A stretch of 64,000 nt of DNA from CAIMFV01 sp040757715 (GTDB lineage Bacteria > Pseudomonadota > Alphaproteobacteria > Caulobacterales > Caulobacteraceae). The stretch covers positions 1 through 64,000 of the forward strand of contig JBFLWS010000012.1 in NCBI GenBank assembly GCA_040757715.1, in the 5' to 3' direction. Both the position numbers and the translations under genes were made by a program. Positions within the stretch are counted from its first letter, which is position 1. The number at the start of each line of letters is the position of its first letter. This document shows, in pieces, positions 57,143 to 64,000 of the stretch. The notes under the pieces were generated by a model. The model ran no database searches. It saw only the letters and a program-made list of their open reading frames with translations, and had not been told where the DNA came from.

Positions 57143-58623
57143 GAATACCCTCCGGGGGTGCGATGCTGCGGTCGGGACACCCGGGCGAGGATGCCGGCCA
57201 AGCGTTCCGCCGACGGCTTGAAGCCGGAGAGGGCGGAGTCGATCTGGTAGACCACGGCCTTGGCCTTGTCCTGGTCGGCCACGCCTTCCACGCCGAGCGA
57301 GAAGAAGGTGGACATGGCGTACTTGGCCTCGGGCGAGCCCTGCTTGTCGGCGGTTTCGTACCAGTGATAGGCGCGGGCGTAGTCCACGGGCACCCCGACG
57401 CCTTCGGAATACATCACCGCCAGCACCAGCTGCGCGCGGGCCGAGCCGTCCACGGCGGCGAGCTGAATGGCGCGGACCCGCTCTATGGGCGACAGCTCGC
57501 CGGTCTGTTCACGGCCCAGCGCCGCTTGCAGCGCCAAGATCGCGTTCCGACCCACGCTTTCTTCATGGCCGGTGGGCTTGTCGGCCATGTGCAGGAAGGC
57601 CAGCGCCTGGGCGATGTGCGTGAAGGGCAATTGGTATACCCGGCCAAGCGCGCTTTCGGCGGCGTCGCTGTTGGGCTCGCTCTCATCGGAGTGCGGGACG
57701 CCGGATTCCGGCGATTCCGGCGGATAGAATTCGTAGGGCGGCGTCCAGCGATTGGCCTTGGATTCCACCAGATTGGCGAAGCCGCCCCGGGCCGGGTCGC
57801 CGCGCTCGTATTCGCGCAGGGCCTTCTCCGATTCCTTCATCATCACGAAGGCGCCTACATCGCCCGTCTGGGCGGCGAGGTAATTGTAGAGATAGGCGTC
57901 CACGTCGTTACGCTCGAACAGGCCGAGCACCGCCGGCACGCCCGGATGGTCCGGCTTGCCGAACGCCCAGCGCGCCTGCGGATTGTCGATGGGCTCGCCA
58001 AAGGGGCCGAAAGCCGCGTCATGCAACCGCGCCAGGGTGCGGAATCCGTCCGCACCCAGGGTGGACAGCATGTACACCGCCCGCTTGCGCACCTTATCCC
58101 GCTCCTCGCTGGACATGCGGGTGAGCAGGATGTTGAGGTGGAAATAGGCGTCGCGGCGTTCGAACGCGCGGCAGTCGTCGTACTGGGCCGCCGCGCGCAC
58201 GCGCGCGCCGCCGCCGCGCTCGGACTGGCCCGCGATGGAGTCGTACCCGGCCGGGTTGGTGAGGGCGATGGCGTACCATGTGGCCGACTCCACCAGGTCT
58301 TCCAGGTTCTTGTCGGTGGTGCGCGAGCCTTCATAACGGCGCGCCAGCTCAAGCTGCGCGAAGAAGTCGTTGCGGAAGGCGTGGCGGCGCAGGTTGTGGA
58401 TTTCCGAAGCCTGCTGGTTGAATTGGGGCGCCGTATTGGCCACGGCCACCGCCGGGCGCGGGCAGAAGCCGCCGGCGCGGCGCGCCGCCTCGTGCATGAG
58501 GTCGCAACCCATCAGGGGAACAATCACTGCCGATACCACGGCGGCGACGCCGACACGCCTGACATTACGCGAGCTGGTCTGTCCAACCCGCCTGGGCGCC
58601 GCCTTGGAGCCGAATGCGGCCAT
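57136..58623 (-). CDS. Sel1-repeat lipoprotein
   Basis: A 495-residue protein. A hydrophobic N-terminal segment ends in a lipobox-like VPLMGC, so it is probably a lipoprotein or a membrane-anchored periplasmic protein. The C-terminal 120 residues hold Sel1-type repeats (AQLVLAVMYSEGVGVPVDYA, RAYHWYETADKQGSPEAKYA, STFFSLGVEGVADQDKAK). The middle has a His- and acid-rich region with no known family. Sel1 repeats build protein scaffolds. It is co-transcribed with the beta-helix protein downstream. ATG 58623 was preferred over GTG 58641, on the GGGGATAAGG site. Confidence 0.72.
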   Translation of the reverse strand: MAAFGSKAAPRRVGQTSSRNVRRVGVAAVVSAVIVPLMGCDLMHEAARRAGGFCPRPAVAVANTAPQFNQQASEIHNLRRHAFRNDFFAQLELARRYEGSRTTDKNLEDLVESATWYAIALTNPAGYDSIAGQSERGGGARVRAAAQYDDCRAFERRDAYFHLNILLTRMSSEERDKVRKRAVYMLSTLGADGFRTLARLHDAAFGPFGEPIDNPQARWAFGKPDHPGVPAVLGLFERNDVDAYLYNYLAAQTGDVGAFVMMKESEKALREYERGDPARGGFANLVESKANRWTPPYEFYPPESPESGVPHSDESEPNSDAAESALGRVYQLPFTHIAQALAFLHMADKPTGHEESVGRNAILALQAALGREQTGELSPIERVRAIQLAAVDGSARAQLVLAVMYSEGVGVPVDYARAYHWYETADKQGSPEAKYAMSTFFSLGVEGVADQDKAKAVVYQIDSALSGFKPSAERLAGILARVSRPQHRTPGGYSW

Positions 58624-58947
58624 CGCCCTTATCCCCGCCACCTTCGTTAAGGTTACTTAACCACCTTGTCCGCGTAAGGCCCAAACTTGTCAAGGCGAGC
58701 CCACCCTTTAACAACCGCCAAGGGAATCGAGGAATGGATACAGGATAGAACACGACTCGCACGACGCTGGCGAGCCCCTGCCGCCTGCTGCGAGTCGCAT
58801 GGGCTGGACCTTCTACCGCGGCTGAGGCCCAAGGTCATCGGACGTGAATTTGCGCCTCGCACAGGGGCGCGGAGCTGGCTAAGCAGGGTTGCAGATCTTG
58901 ACCACGCTGGCCGCCAATCCGTGACTCCATCGCCCCGCCAGACTCCG
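58624..58947. promoter_or_regulatory. Divergent intergenic region with a TTAA palindrome
   Basis: This 324-base gap separates the Sel1 gene and an MFS gene. GTTAAG-GTTA-CTTAAC (58646-58661) is a perfect palindrome with two TTAA half-sites at six-base spacing, one less than a CtrA box. It lies about 20 bases upstream of the Sel1 start and probably controls that gene. No promoter elements for the MFS gene could be fixed. Confidence 0.4.
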
Positions 58948-60123
58948 ATGAATCCGCCGGGCTACGCCATGGCGCTGCGCATCGGCCTGTTCTACGCGGC
59001 CATGTACGTCGGCACCGGGGTCAGCATGACGTGGATATCGGTGTGGTTCCTGCACCGCGGGCTGACGGGACCGGAGATCGGGGTGATCCTCGCCGCGCCC
59101 ATGCTCGGGCGAGTGGCGGCGAGCCCGCTGCTGGCGGTGTGGGCTGACGGCTTTCGATATCGACGCACCGGCCTCGCCATCATGGCCGCCGGCGCCCTCG
59201 CCGCCTTCGTGCTGCTCGGCCTGACCAGCGGCTTTTGGGCGGCGTTCGTGTTCTGGTTCATCAGCGGGGTGCTGGTGGCTTCGCTATCGCCGTTGACCGA
59301 CGTGATCGCCCTGCGCCGAGGACGTCTGGACGGATTCCCATACGCCCTTCCGCGCGGCGTCGGGTCCGCGGCCTACATCATCGGCAATGTGGGGGGCGGG
59401 GCGGTGATCTCGCGTCTGTCCCCCGACTGGGTGCTCTATTGGACGATCCTATCCGCCGTCGCCACGCTCATGGTCGCCCTGTGGCTATTGCCGCCGGAGC
59501 CCACCCACCCTGAGGGCGAGCCGTCCGCGAGCGCCGTCCGATGGCGAGGGCTCGGCGCCCTGTTGCGCGACCCCGTGTTCATGCTGGCGATCCTCTCCGC
59601 CGGCCTGATCAACGCCGCCCACGCCTACTACTACGCCTTCTCCACCGTGCTCTGGCTGAAGCAGGGACTCTCGCCCTTGATGACGGGCGTGTTGTGGGCC
59701 GTGGGCGTGGTGGCGGAGATTCTGTATTTCTGGCTGGCCGAACCTTGGCGGCGGCGCATGGGGCCGGAGCGCCTGGTGATCTATGGCGGTCTCGGCGCGC
59801 TGATCCGCTGGACCGCTCTGGCCTTCGCCCCGCCGCTTTGGCTGCTGTTTCCCTTGCAGGCTCTGCACGCGGCGAGCTTTTCGACGACGTTTCTCGGCTC
59901 GCTCCAGCTCGTCGAGAGACTGAGCCCGCCATCGAACGCTTCGGCCGCCCAGACCCTTAATGCGTCATTCTCGTCCGGCCTCTTGATCGGCCTCGCCACG
60001 CTAGTCTCCGGATGGCTGTACGCCAGCGTTGGATCGGCGGGCTATTTTGTCATGGCCGCCATGTCGGCGCTGGGACTCGCCGGCGCGGTCAAACTCCGGC
60101 AGGTTCTCGCGAGCCGGGGATAA
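58948..60123 (+). CDS. MFS transporter (MFS_1-like, HcaT/PPP type)
   Basis: A 391-residue membrane protein with about 12 helices, resembling the 3-phenylpropionate-type permeases (MFS_1_like): LRIGLFYAAMYVGTGVSMTW at the first helix, LRRGRLDGFPYALPRGVGSA (which fits the family's xxYGxxR loop region), and FAPPLWLLFPLQALHAASFS. Substrate unknown. Start uncertain: ATG 58948 or ATG 58969; the reading from 58687 has an unrelated N terminus. Its last 35 bases overlap the convergent peptidase-like gene. Confidence 0.85.
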   Translation: MNPPGYAMALRIGLFYAAMYVGTGVSMTWISVWFLHRGLTGPEIGVILAAPMLGRVAASPLLAVWADGFRYRRTGLAIMAAGALAAFVLLGLTSGFWAAFVFWFISGVLVASLSPLTDVIALRRGRLDGFPYALPRGVGSAAYIIGNVGGGAVISRLSPDWVLYWTILSAVATLMVALWLLPPEPTHPEGEPSASAVRWRGLGALLRDPVFMLAILSAGLINAAHAYYYAFSTVLWLKQGLSPLMTGVLWAVGVVAEILYFWLAEPWRRRMGPERLVIYGGLGALIRWTALAFAPPLWLLFPLQALHAASFSTTFLGSLQLVERLSPPSNASAAQTLNASFSSGLLIGLATLVSGWLYASVGSAGYFVMAAMSALGLAGAVKLRQVLASRG

Positions 60124-60802
60124 AGTCCGCTACGACGTTCGCACAGGCCATGACGCCGTGGGCGATGTGGTCGATCAGTTGCTCGTCCTGCGCATTGAGC
60201 GGCTGTCCATCGGCGCCAAGACCCGGCGCGCGCAGGCATCCCACCGGCGGCGCGCCGCTGTCCGAGGCGACTTCGGTGAGTAGGCGGTAGAGCACATAGT
60301 TGCAGATGTAGTCGCCGGCCTCGGACGAGGCATGGGCCTTCAGACCGGCGTCCAGCAGACCATGCAGCATGTCGGCTACGGGGGCGGTGGCGCGCGCGAC
60401 GGCCGGCCCCACCGAAGCGATGCGACCGGATGGGCGCAGCTGGCCTACCGAGTCCGGCTTGGTGATGCTGACCCGGTTCTGCGCCCGCATTTCAATGGCG
60501 AAGTCGGGGGAGCGCCGCGCCGTCGCCACCAGCAGCACCGCCCCGGCGCGGCTGGCGCGCATCATGTCGTCGATGGCCTCCGTGGCGGTGTTCCAGTTCC
60601 GCGGCGCGAAGAAATAGCTGGCCGTGATTCCAGCAGGCGCCCAATCGGCGTTGGCAAGCTGAGCCATGGCGCGCTCGGTAGCGTCCGCGGACGCCCCGTC
60701 GACGGGTTGAAAGCCGCAAATAAGCAGGCAGCGATCATCCGGATGCTCGGACTCGCTTCCAAAATCAGGCTCTGCAGCCGTCGTCATCACCGCTTCCGAC
60801 AT
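60089..60802 (-). CDS. Pyroglutamyl-peptidase I-like (C15) protein, His replaced
   Basis: A 237-residue protein with the C15 peptidase outline: CLLICGFQPVDGASADATER (family: GFxPFGG...NPS), Glu104 in FAIEMRAQN (family catalytic Glu) and the nucleophile Cys167 in EAGDYICNYVLYRLL. The catalytic His, expected in GFIHxP, is Arg191 in GCLRAPG. So Glu and Cys are kept but the His is lost; activity is doubtful or altered. True members cleave N-terminal pyroglutamate from peptides. It lies upstream of a dipeptide epimerase. The start may be ATG 60802 or 60787. Confidence 0.75.
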   Translation of the reverse strand: MSEAVMTTAAEPDFGSESEHPDDRCLLICGFQPVDGASADATERAMAQLANADWAPAGITASYFFAPRNWNTATEAIDDMMRASRAGAVLLVATARRSPDFAIEMRAQNRVSITKPDSVGQLRPSGRIASVGPAVARATAPVADMLHGLLDAGLKAHASSEAGDYICNYVLYRLLTEVASDSGAPPVGCLRAPGLGADGQPLNAQDEQLIDHIAHGVMACANVVADFIPGSREPAGV

Positions 60803-60924
60803 ATTGCGTGACGCTTCAATGACACGCTCATTACCACTGGCGGATCGGAGGGGGCGACGTCAAGTCGCTGCCCGCGTTTGGCGCATTCGCACGGCCTAGG
60901 ATTTTTTTCTGTTGCGGCGAGACC

Positions 60925-61911
60925 TCAGCCCCAGAGATCCTCTAGGGGCGGTTCGAGCATCGAGCCCTGGATTACGAGCCCCGGTTCGCGGTCTTTCGCC
61001 AGCAGCAGGGGGCCGTCCAGGTCGACGAACCGCGCGCCCTGGGCCACGAGCATCGCCGGCGCCATCGAAAGCGAGGTGGCCACCATGCACCCGGCCATGA
61101 TCTCGAGCCCCAGCGCCTGCGCCTCACGTTTGAGGGCCAGGGCTTCGGTAAGGCCGCCGGTCTTGTCGAGCTTGATATTGATGAACTGATAGAGCCTTGC
61201 GCACCGGGTGAGCTCGGCGCGGCTGTGCAGGCTCTCGTCGGCGCAGAGCGGCGGACCCGACGAATAGCCCGCCAGAGCCTCATCCTCGCCCGCCAGCAGG
61301 GGCTGCTCAATCAGCTTTACGCCCAGCCGGTCGAATTCGGGGGCGAGCCTCACCAGATCATCGAAGTTCAAGGCCTCGTTGGCGTCGACGATGAGGCGCG
61401 TCTTGGGGGCTGCGGCGCGCACCGCGGCTACCTTGTCCAGGTCGTCGGCCCCGCCAATCTTCAATTTCAGCAGCGGGCGGCGAGCGGCGGCGCGGGCGGC
61501 TTCGGCCATGGTCTCCGGGGCGCCGAGGCTAATGGTGTAGGCGGTTTTCACCGGATCAAGCCGGGTGAAGCCCGCCAGGGTCCAGGCGCGCTGGCCGGAA
61601 CGTTTGGCCTCCAGGTCCCAGAAGGCGCAGTCGATGGCGTTGCGCGCCGCGCCCGGGGGCAGCAGCGTTTGCAGCGCCGCGCGATCGGCGCCGGCGGCGA
61701 TGGCGCTCGCCACGCTTTCGGCCTCGGCGAGCACGCCCTCCACCGTCTCGCCATAGCGTGCATAGGGCACGGACTCGCCGCGGCCTATATGGAGGCCGTC
61801 CGTGAGCTCGGCCACCACCACCCGCGCCTCGGTCTTGGCGCCCCGAGCGATGACGAAAGCGCCGGCGATGGGCCAACGCTCTTCACGAACGCTCAATCGC
61901 ACAGAGGTCAC
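60925..61911 (-). CDS. L-Ala-D/L-Glu-type dipeptide epimerase (enolase superfamily)
   Basis: A 328-residue enolase-superfamily protein: an N-terminal capping domain and a barrel with K149-x-K151 (LLKLKIGG), metal ligands Asp176 (VDANEALNF), Glu202 (LIEQPL) and Asp225 (CADESLH), and a second-side lysine in NIKLDKTGGL. The layout matches YcjG/DgcA dipeptide epimerases that invert L-Ala-D-Glu from murein recycling; other dipeptide specificities exist. It starts with GTG, overlapping the stop of the TipN-like gene by four bases, so they share a transcript. Confidence 0.88.
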   Translation of the reverse strand: MTSVRLSVREERWPIAGAFVIARGAKTEARVVVAELTDGLHIGRGESVPYARYGETVEGVLAEAESVASAIAAGADRAALQTLLPPGAARNAIDCAFWDLEAKRSGQRAWTLAGFTRLDPVKTAYTISLGAPETMAEAARAAARRPLLKLKIGGADDLDKVAAVRAAAPKTRLIVDANEALNFDDLVRLAPEFDRLGVKLIEQPLLAGEDEALAGYSSGPPLCADESLHSRAELTRCARLYQFINIKLDKTGGLTEALALKREAQALGLEIMAGCMVATSLSMAPAMLVAQGARFVDLDGPLLLAKDREPGLVIQGSMLEPPLEDLWG

Positions 61912-64000
61912 GCTTCGTCGCCCACCGCGGCGCCGAGCAGCAGGAAGGCGCGGCCAGGGTCCGAACCCAGCAGCGTCTCGGCCATGCCGTTGTCGCGCTC
62001 AAGGCTGGTCTGTTCGCTCAGCAGATCCTCATAGCGCCGCACATAGCCTTCCACGTCGCGGCGCAGGCCGCCGTCTTCGGCGATGCGGCGGGAGAGGCGT
62101 CGCACGGCCGCCGGCGCCACCCGGCGGACCAGAGCCCTGCCGGCGGCGAGGCCGCTGGTGGAGACGGTACGGCTGATCTCGTCGATGCGCGCCCGCGGCA
62201 AGAGGGCGGTGGAATCGACGCCCAGGGCCTGGATTTCAGAAATCAGCCGCTCGGCCAGCACGTCGTCGTCCACCTTGTCTCCGTCCATGCCCGAGAGAAG
62301 CTCCTTCCAGGTCCAGCCGTCTGCGCCCGGAGACGGCGCCGTACGATCGCGCCGGGGTTTGGCCCCAGCCGCGCCCTCGAACACCGTCTTGACCGCCTTG
62401 TCTTCGGCCGTCGGGGTGAGCTTGAGCCTCGGTCGCACGGCGGAGGTGGGCGGCGGGCCGTTGGCCGACAGGGACGCCGGCGGCTTGGCGGCGGGGAAGG
62501 CCAGCACGGGCTCTTCCTCCTCCTCGTCGTCGCCGATGTCGAGCGCGCCGCGCAGGCCCAGCTGCATCGCGCCGCGCCCAGCGCCATTGATCGCCGGCTC
62601 GGGCGAAGCGGCCGGGGGCTCGATCTTGGGCTCGCCCGCCTGCACCGCCTCTTCCACAGCGCCGGCGACACGGCCCATCATCTGCACCGCTTCGTTCAGC
62701 ATCTCGTAGTTCTGGCGCACGCGTTCCTGGAAGGCGGCGTCGATGGCTTGGGTCTCTTCAGCGGCGCGGCGGGCCGCGGCGGTGAGATCGCCCACCCCCT
62801 GCTCCACCGCCTTGCGCACCTGCTCGGTACGCGCGCGCGCCTCCTCGGGCAGGCGGTCAGCCTGTCGCTCGATGGTGCTCATCAGCGCTTCGAGGTCGCT
62901 GATCGCGCCACGCACCGGGGCGAAAGCGGCTTCCACCCGGCGGGCGGTGGCCTGGCCCGCGGCTTCCACCAGCGACGCCGAGTCCTCAATCAGGCGGCGG
63001 GCGGCGGCGATGCGGCTGTCCACGGCGACGTCTGCGCGCTGACCGGCGGCGAAGGCGGCTTCGCCGAGTTCTTCCAGTCGATGGCGCGCCGTTTGTGCGA
63101 AGGCTTCAATGTCGGCGCGCACGGCCTCGGCGTCCTGTTGCGCGGCGGCGCGGGCCTCGGCGGCGGTGGCCGACAGATGGGCGATAGCGGCCCGGGCTTC
63201 GGCGTCCAGCAGCGCGCGCTCATCGGCCACGGCGCTGGTGAAGAGGCCGAGCGTGGTGCGGGCGGATTGATCGAGGCCGTCGTGCGCCGCCTGGGCGCGC
63301 TGGGCGAAATTCTCGACTTCGAGCGCGGCGTCAGCGGCGTGCGCCTTGAAGCCCTCCGCGGCCTCGCGCGCCGCGGCCAGCATCTCGTGAGCGCTGTCGT
63401 GCGCGGCGTCTGCGGCGTCGGTCAGGAGCGCGCGTTGGGCTTCCAGCCGCACCGCCGCCTCGTCTTGCGAAGCCTTCAACCGCTCCAGGAGGCTGGCCAT
63501 CAGGTCGCGCTCCACCGACAGGCCGGTCCACAGCCGGCCCAGGCGTTCGGCGGCGTCGTCGCCCACGTGACCGAGCTTCTGCGCCTGTTCGGCCAATTCT
63601 CCCGCGGCGAGGGCCGCAGCCGCACGAGCGTCGCCCGCGGCCACGGCGAAGTCCGCCGCCCGGCCAGCCAGCACCGCCTCGGCTTCCTGGATCTGGGTCT
63701 GGGCGAGGTCGGAGGCCTCGCTCACCAGCCGGGTATGGTCGGCGATGGCGCGAGCGATGTCGCCAGCCTGCGCACCGAGGGTCTCGGAGAGGCTGGACAG
63801 TTCGCTGCGCTCACTGGAGAGCGCGCCCGCAAGGGTTTGGGCCGACTGGACGGCCTCTTGCGCCGCTTCGGAGATTTGTCGCGTCTCGGCGGCGAGCGCT
63901 TCGCGCAGACTGGAAAGGTTCTCGCGCGCCTGCTCGGTTGCGGCGACGGCGCGATCGATCTCCGCGCGGACCACATCCACGACGCCGGCGGCCTGTACGG
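61908..64000 (-). CDS. TipN-like polarity coiled-coil protein (C-terminal part)
   Basis: About 697 codons of a larger protein; the reading frame stays open through the window edge, so the start is missing. Residues are mostly Ala, Glu, Arg and Gln in long coiled coils (EQARENLSSLREALAAETRQ; AEQAQKLGHVGDDAAERLGR; QADRLPEEARARTEQVRKAV). A Pro-rich acidic linker follows, and the last 150 residues form a compact domain ending LLGSDPGRAFLLLGAAVGDEA. This resembles TipN of Caulobacterales, which marks the new pole and guides flagellar placement. The epimerase gene overlaps its stop. Confidence 0.65.
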   Translation of the reverse strand, partial: VQAAGVVDVVRAEIDRAVAATEQARENLSSLREALAAETRQISEAAQEAVQSAQTLAGALSSERSELSSLSETLGAQAGDIARAIADHTRLVSEASDLAQTQIQEAEAVLAGRAADFAVAAGDARAAAALAAGELAEQAQKLGHVGDDAAERLGRLWTGLSVERDLMASLLERLKASQDEAAVRLEAQRALLTDAADAAHDSAHEMLAAAREAAEGFKAHAADAALEVENFAQRAQAAHDGLDQSARTTLGLFTSAVADERALLDAEARAAIAHLSATAAEARAAAQQDAEAVRADIEAFAQTARHRLEELGEAAFAAGQRADVAVDSRIAAARRLIEDSASLVEAAGQATARRVEAAFAPVRGAISDLEALMSTIERQADRLPEEARARTEQVRKAVEQGVGDLTAAARRAAEETQAIDAAFQERVRQNYEMLNEAVQMMGRVAGAVEEAVQAGEPKIEPPAASPEPAINGAGRGAMQLGLRGALDIGDDEEEEEPVLAFPAAKPPASLSANGPPPTSAVRPRLKLTPTAEDKAVKTVFEGAAGAKPRRDRTAPSPGADGWTWKELLSGMDGDKVDDDVLAERLISEIQALGVDSTALLPRARIDEISRTVSTSGLAAGRALVRRVAPAAVRRLSRRIAEDGGLRRDVEGYVRRYEDLLSEQTSLERDNGMAETLLGSDPGRAFLLLGAAVGDEA

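Overview
This window is a high-GC alphaproteobacterial chromosome segment, most likely from the Caulobacterales (Caulobacter or Phenylobacterium type). The evidence is a small DUF1153 protein that reads as the CtrA inhibitor SciP, placed between flagellar operons; the gene order fliF-fliG-fliH(flbE)-fliN-flbD-flhA; a tad/cpa pilus locus with cpaABCDEF; two PdhS-type histidine kinases; and the C-terminal part of a TipN-like polarity protein. No phage, insertion sequence, CRISPR array or plasmid gene was seen.

Layout. 0-11.4 kb is metabolic: an esterase, a pirin, ccmAB (haem export for cytochrome c), a MazE/MazF-like toxin-antitoxin pair, aconitase, a nitroreductase and a fused 5-oxoprolinase. 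11.4-24.1 kb is flagellar: a sigma-54 promoter with two upstream direct repeats drives fliK-flgD-flgE; then sciP; then a fliF-to-flhA operon that carries an overlapping class A beta-lactamase between flbD and flhA. 24.1-39.6 kb is housekeeping: DUF1150, Hsp20, tRNA-Ala(GGC), a FYDLN protein, aroA, a polysaccharide dehydratase, a heparinase-family protein, rpe, a glycine-zipper lipoprotein, rsmB, two divergent histidine kinases, sufE, def and rmuC. 39.9-53.0 kb holds an MFS transporter and the type IVb (Flp/Tad) pilus locus: on the minus strand a secretin-N-domain protein and two TadE-like pseudopilins; on the plus strand three tandem Flp pilins, cpaA, cpaB-F, tadB and tadC. 53.1-55.3 kb is a small accessory patch (XRE regulator, LuxR-type membrane-linked regulator, two unknowns, one AT-rich). 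55.3-64 kb has a secreted beta-helix protein paired with a Sel1-repeat lipoprotein, an MFS transporter, a pyroglutamyl-peptidase-like protein, a dipeptide epimerase and the TipN-like gene, cut by the window end.

How it fits together. Much of the window belongs to the polar, cell-cycle-timed programme of a dimorphic bacterium. SciP and CtrA would time the fliF operon. FlbD, made from that operon, would switch on the sigma-54 hook operon upstream. The Tad pilus, PdhS-type kinases and TipN-like protein act at cell poles in relatives. The points most worth a second look are the beta-lactamase translationally coupled inside the flagellar regulatory operon, the 21-bp-phased repeats upstream of the hook promoter, a two-copy palindromic repeat family, and a pyroglutamyl-peptidase homologue with arginine at the catalytic histidine position.
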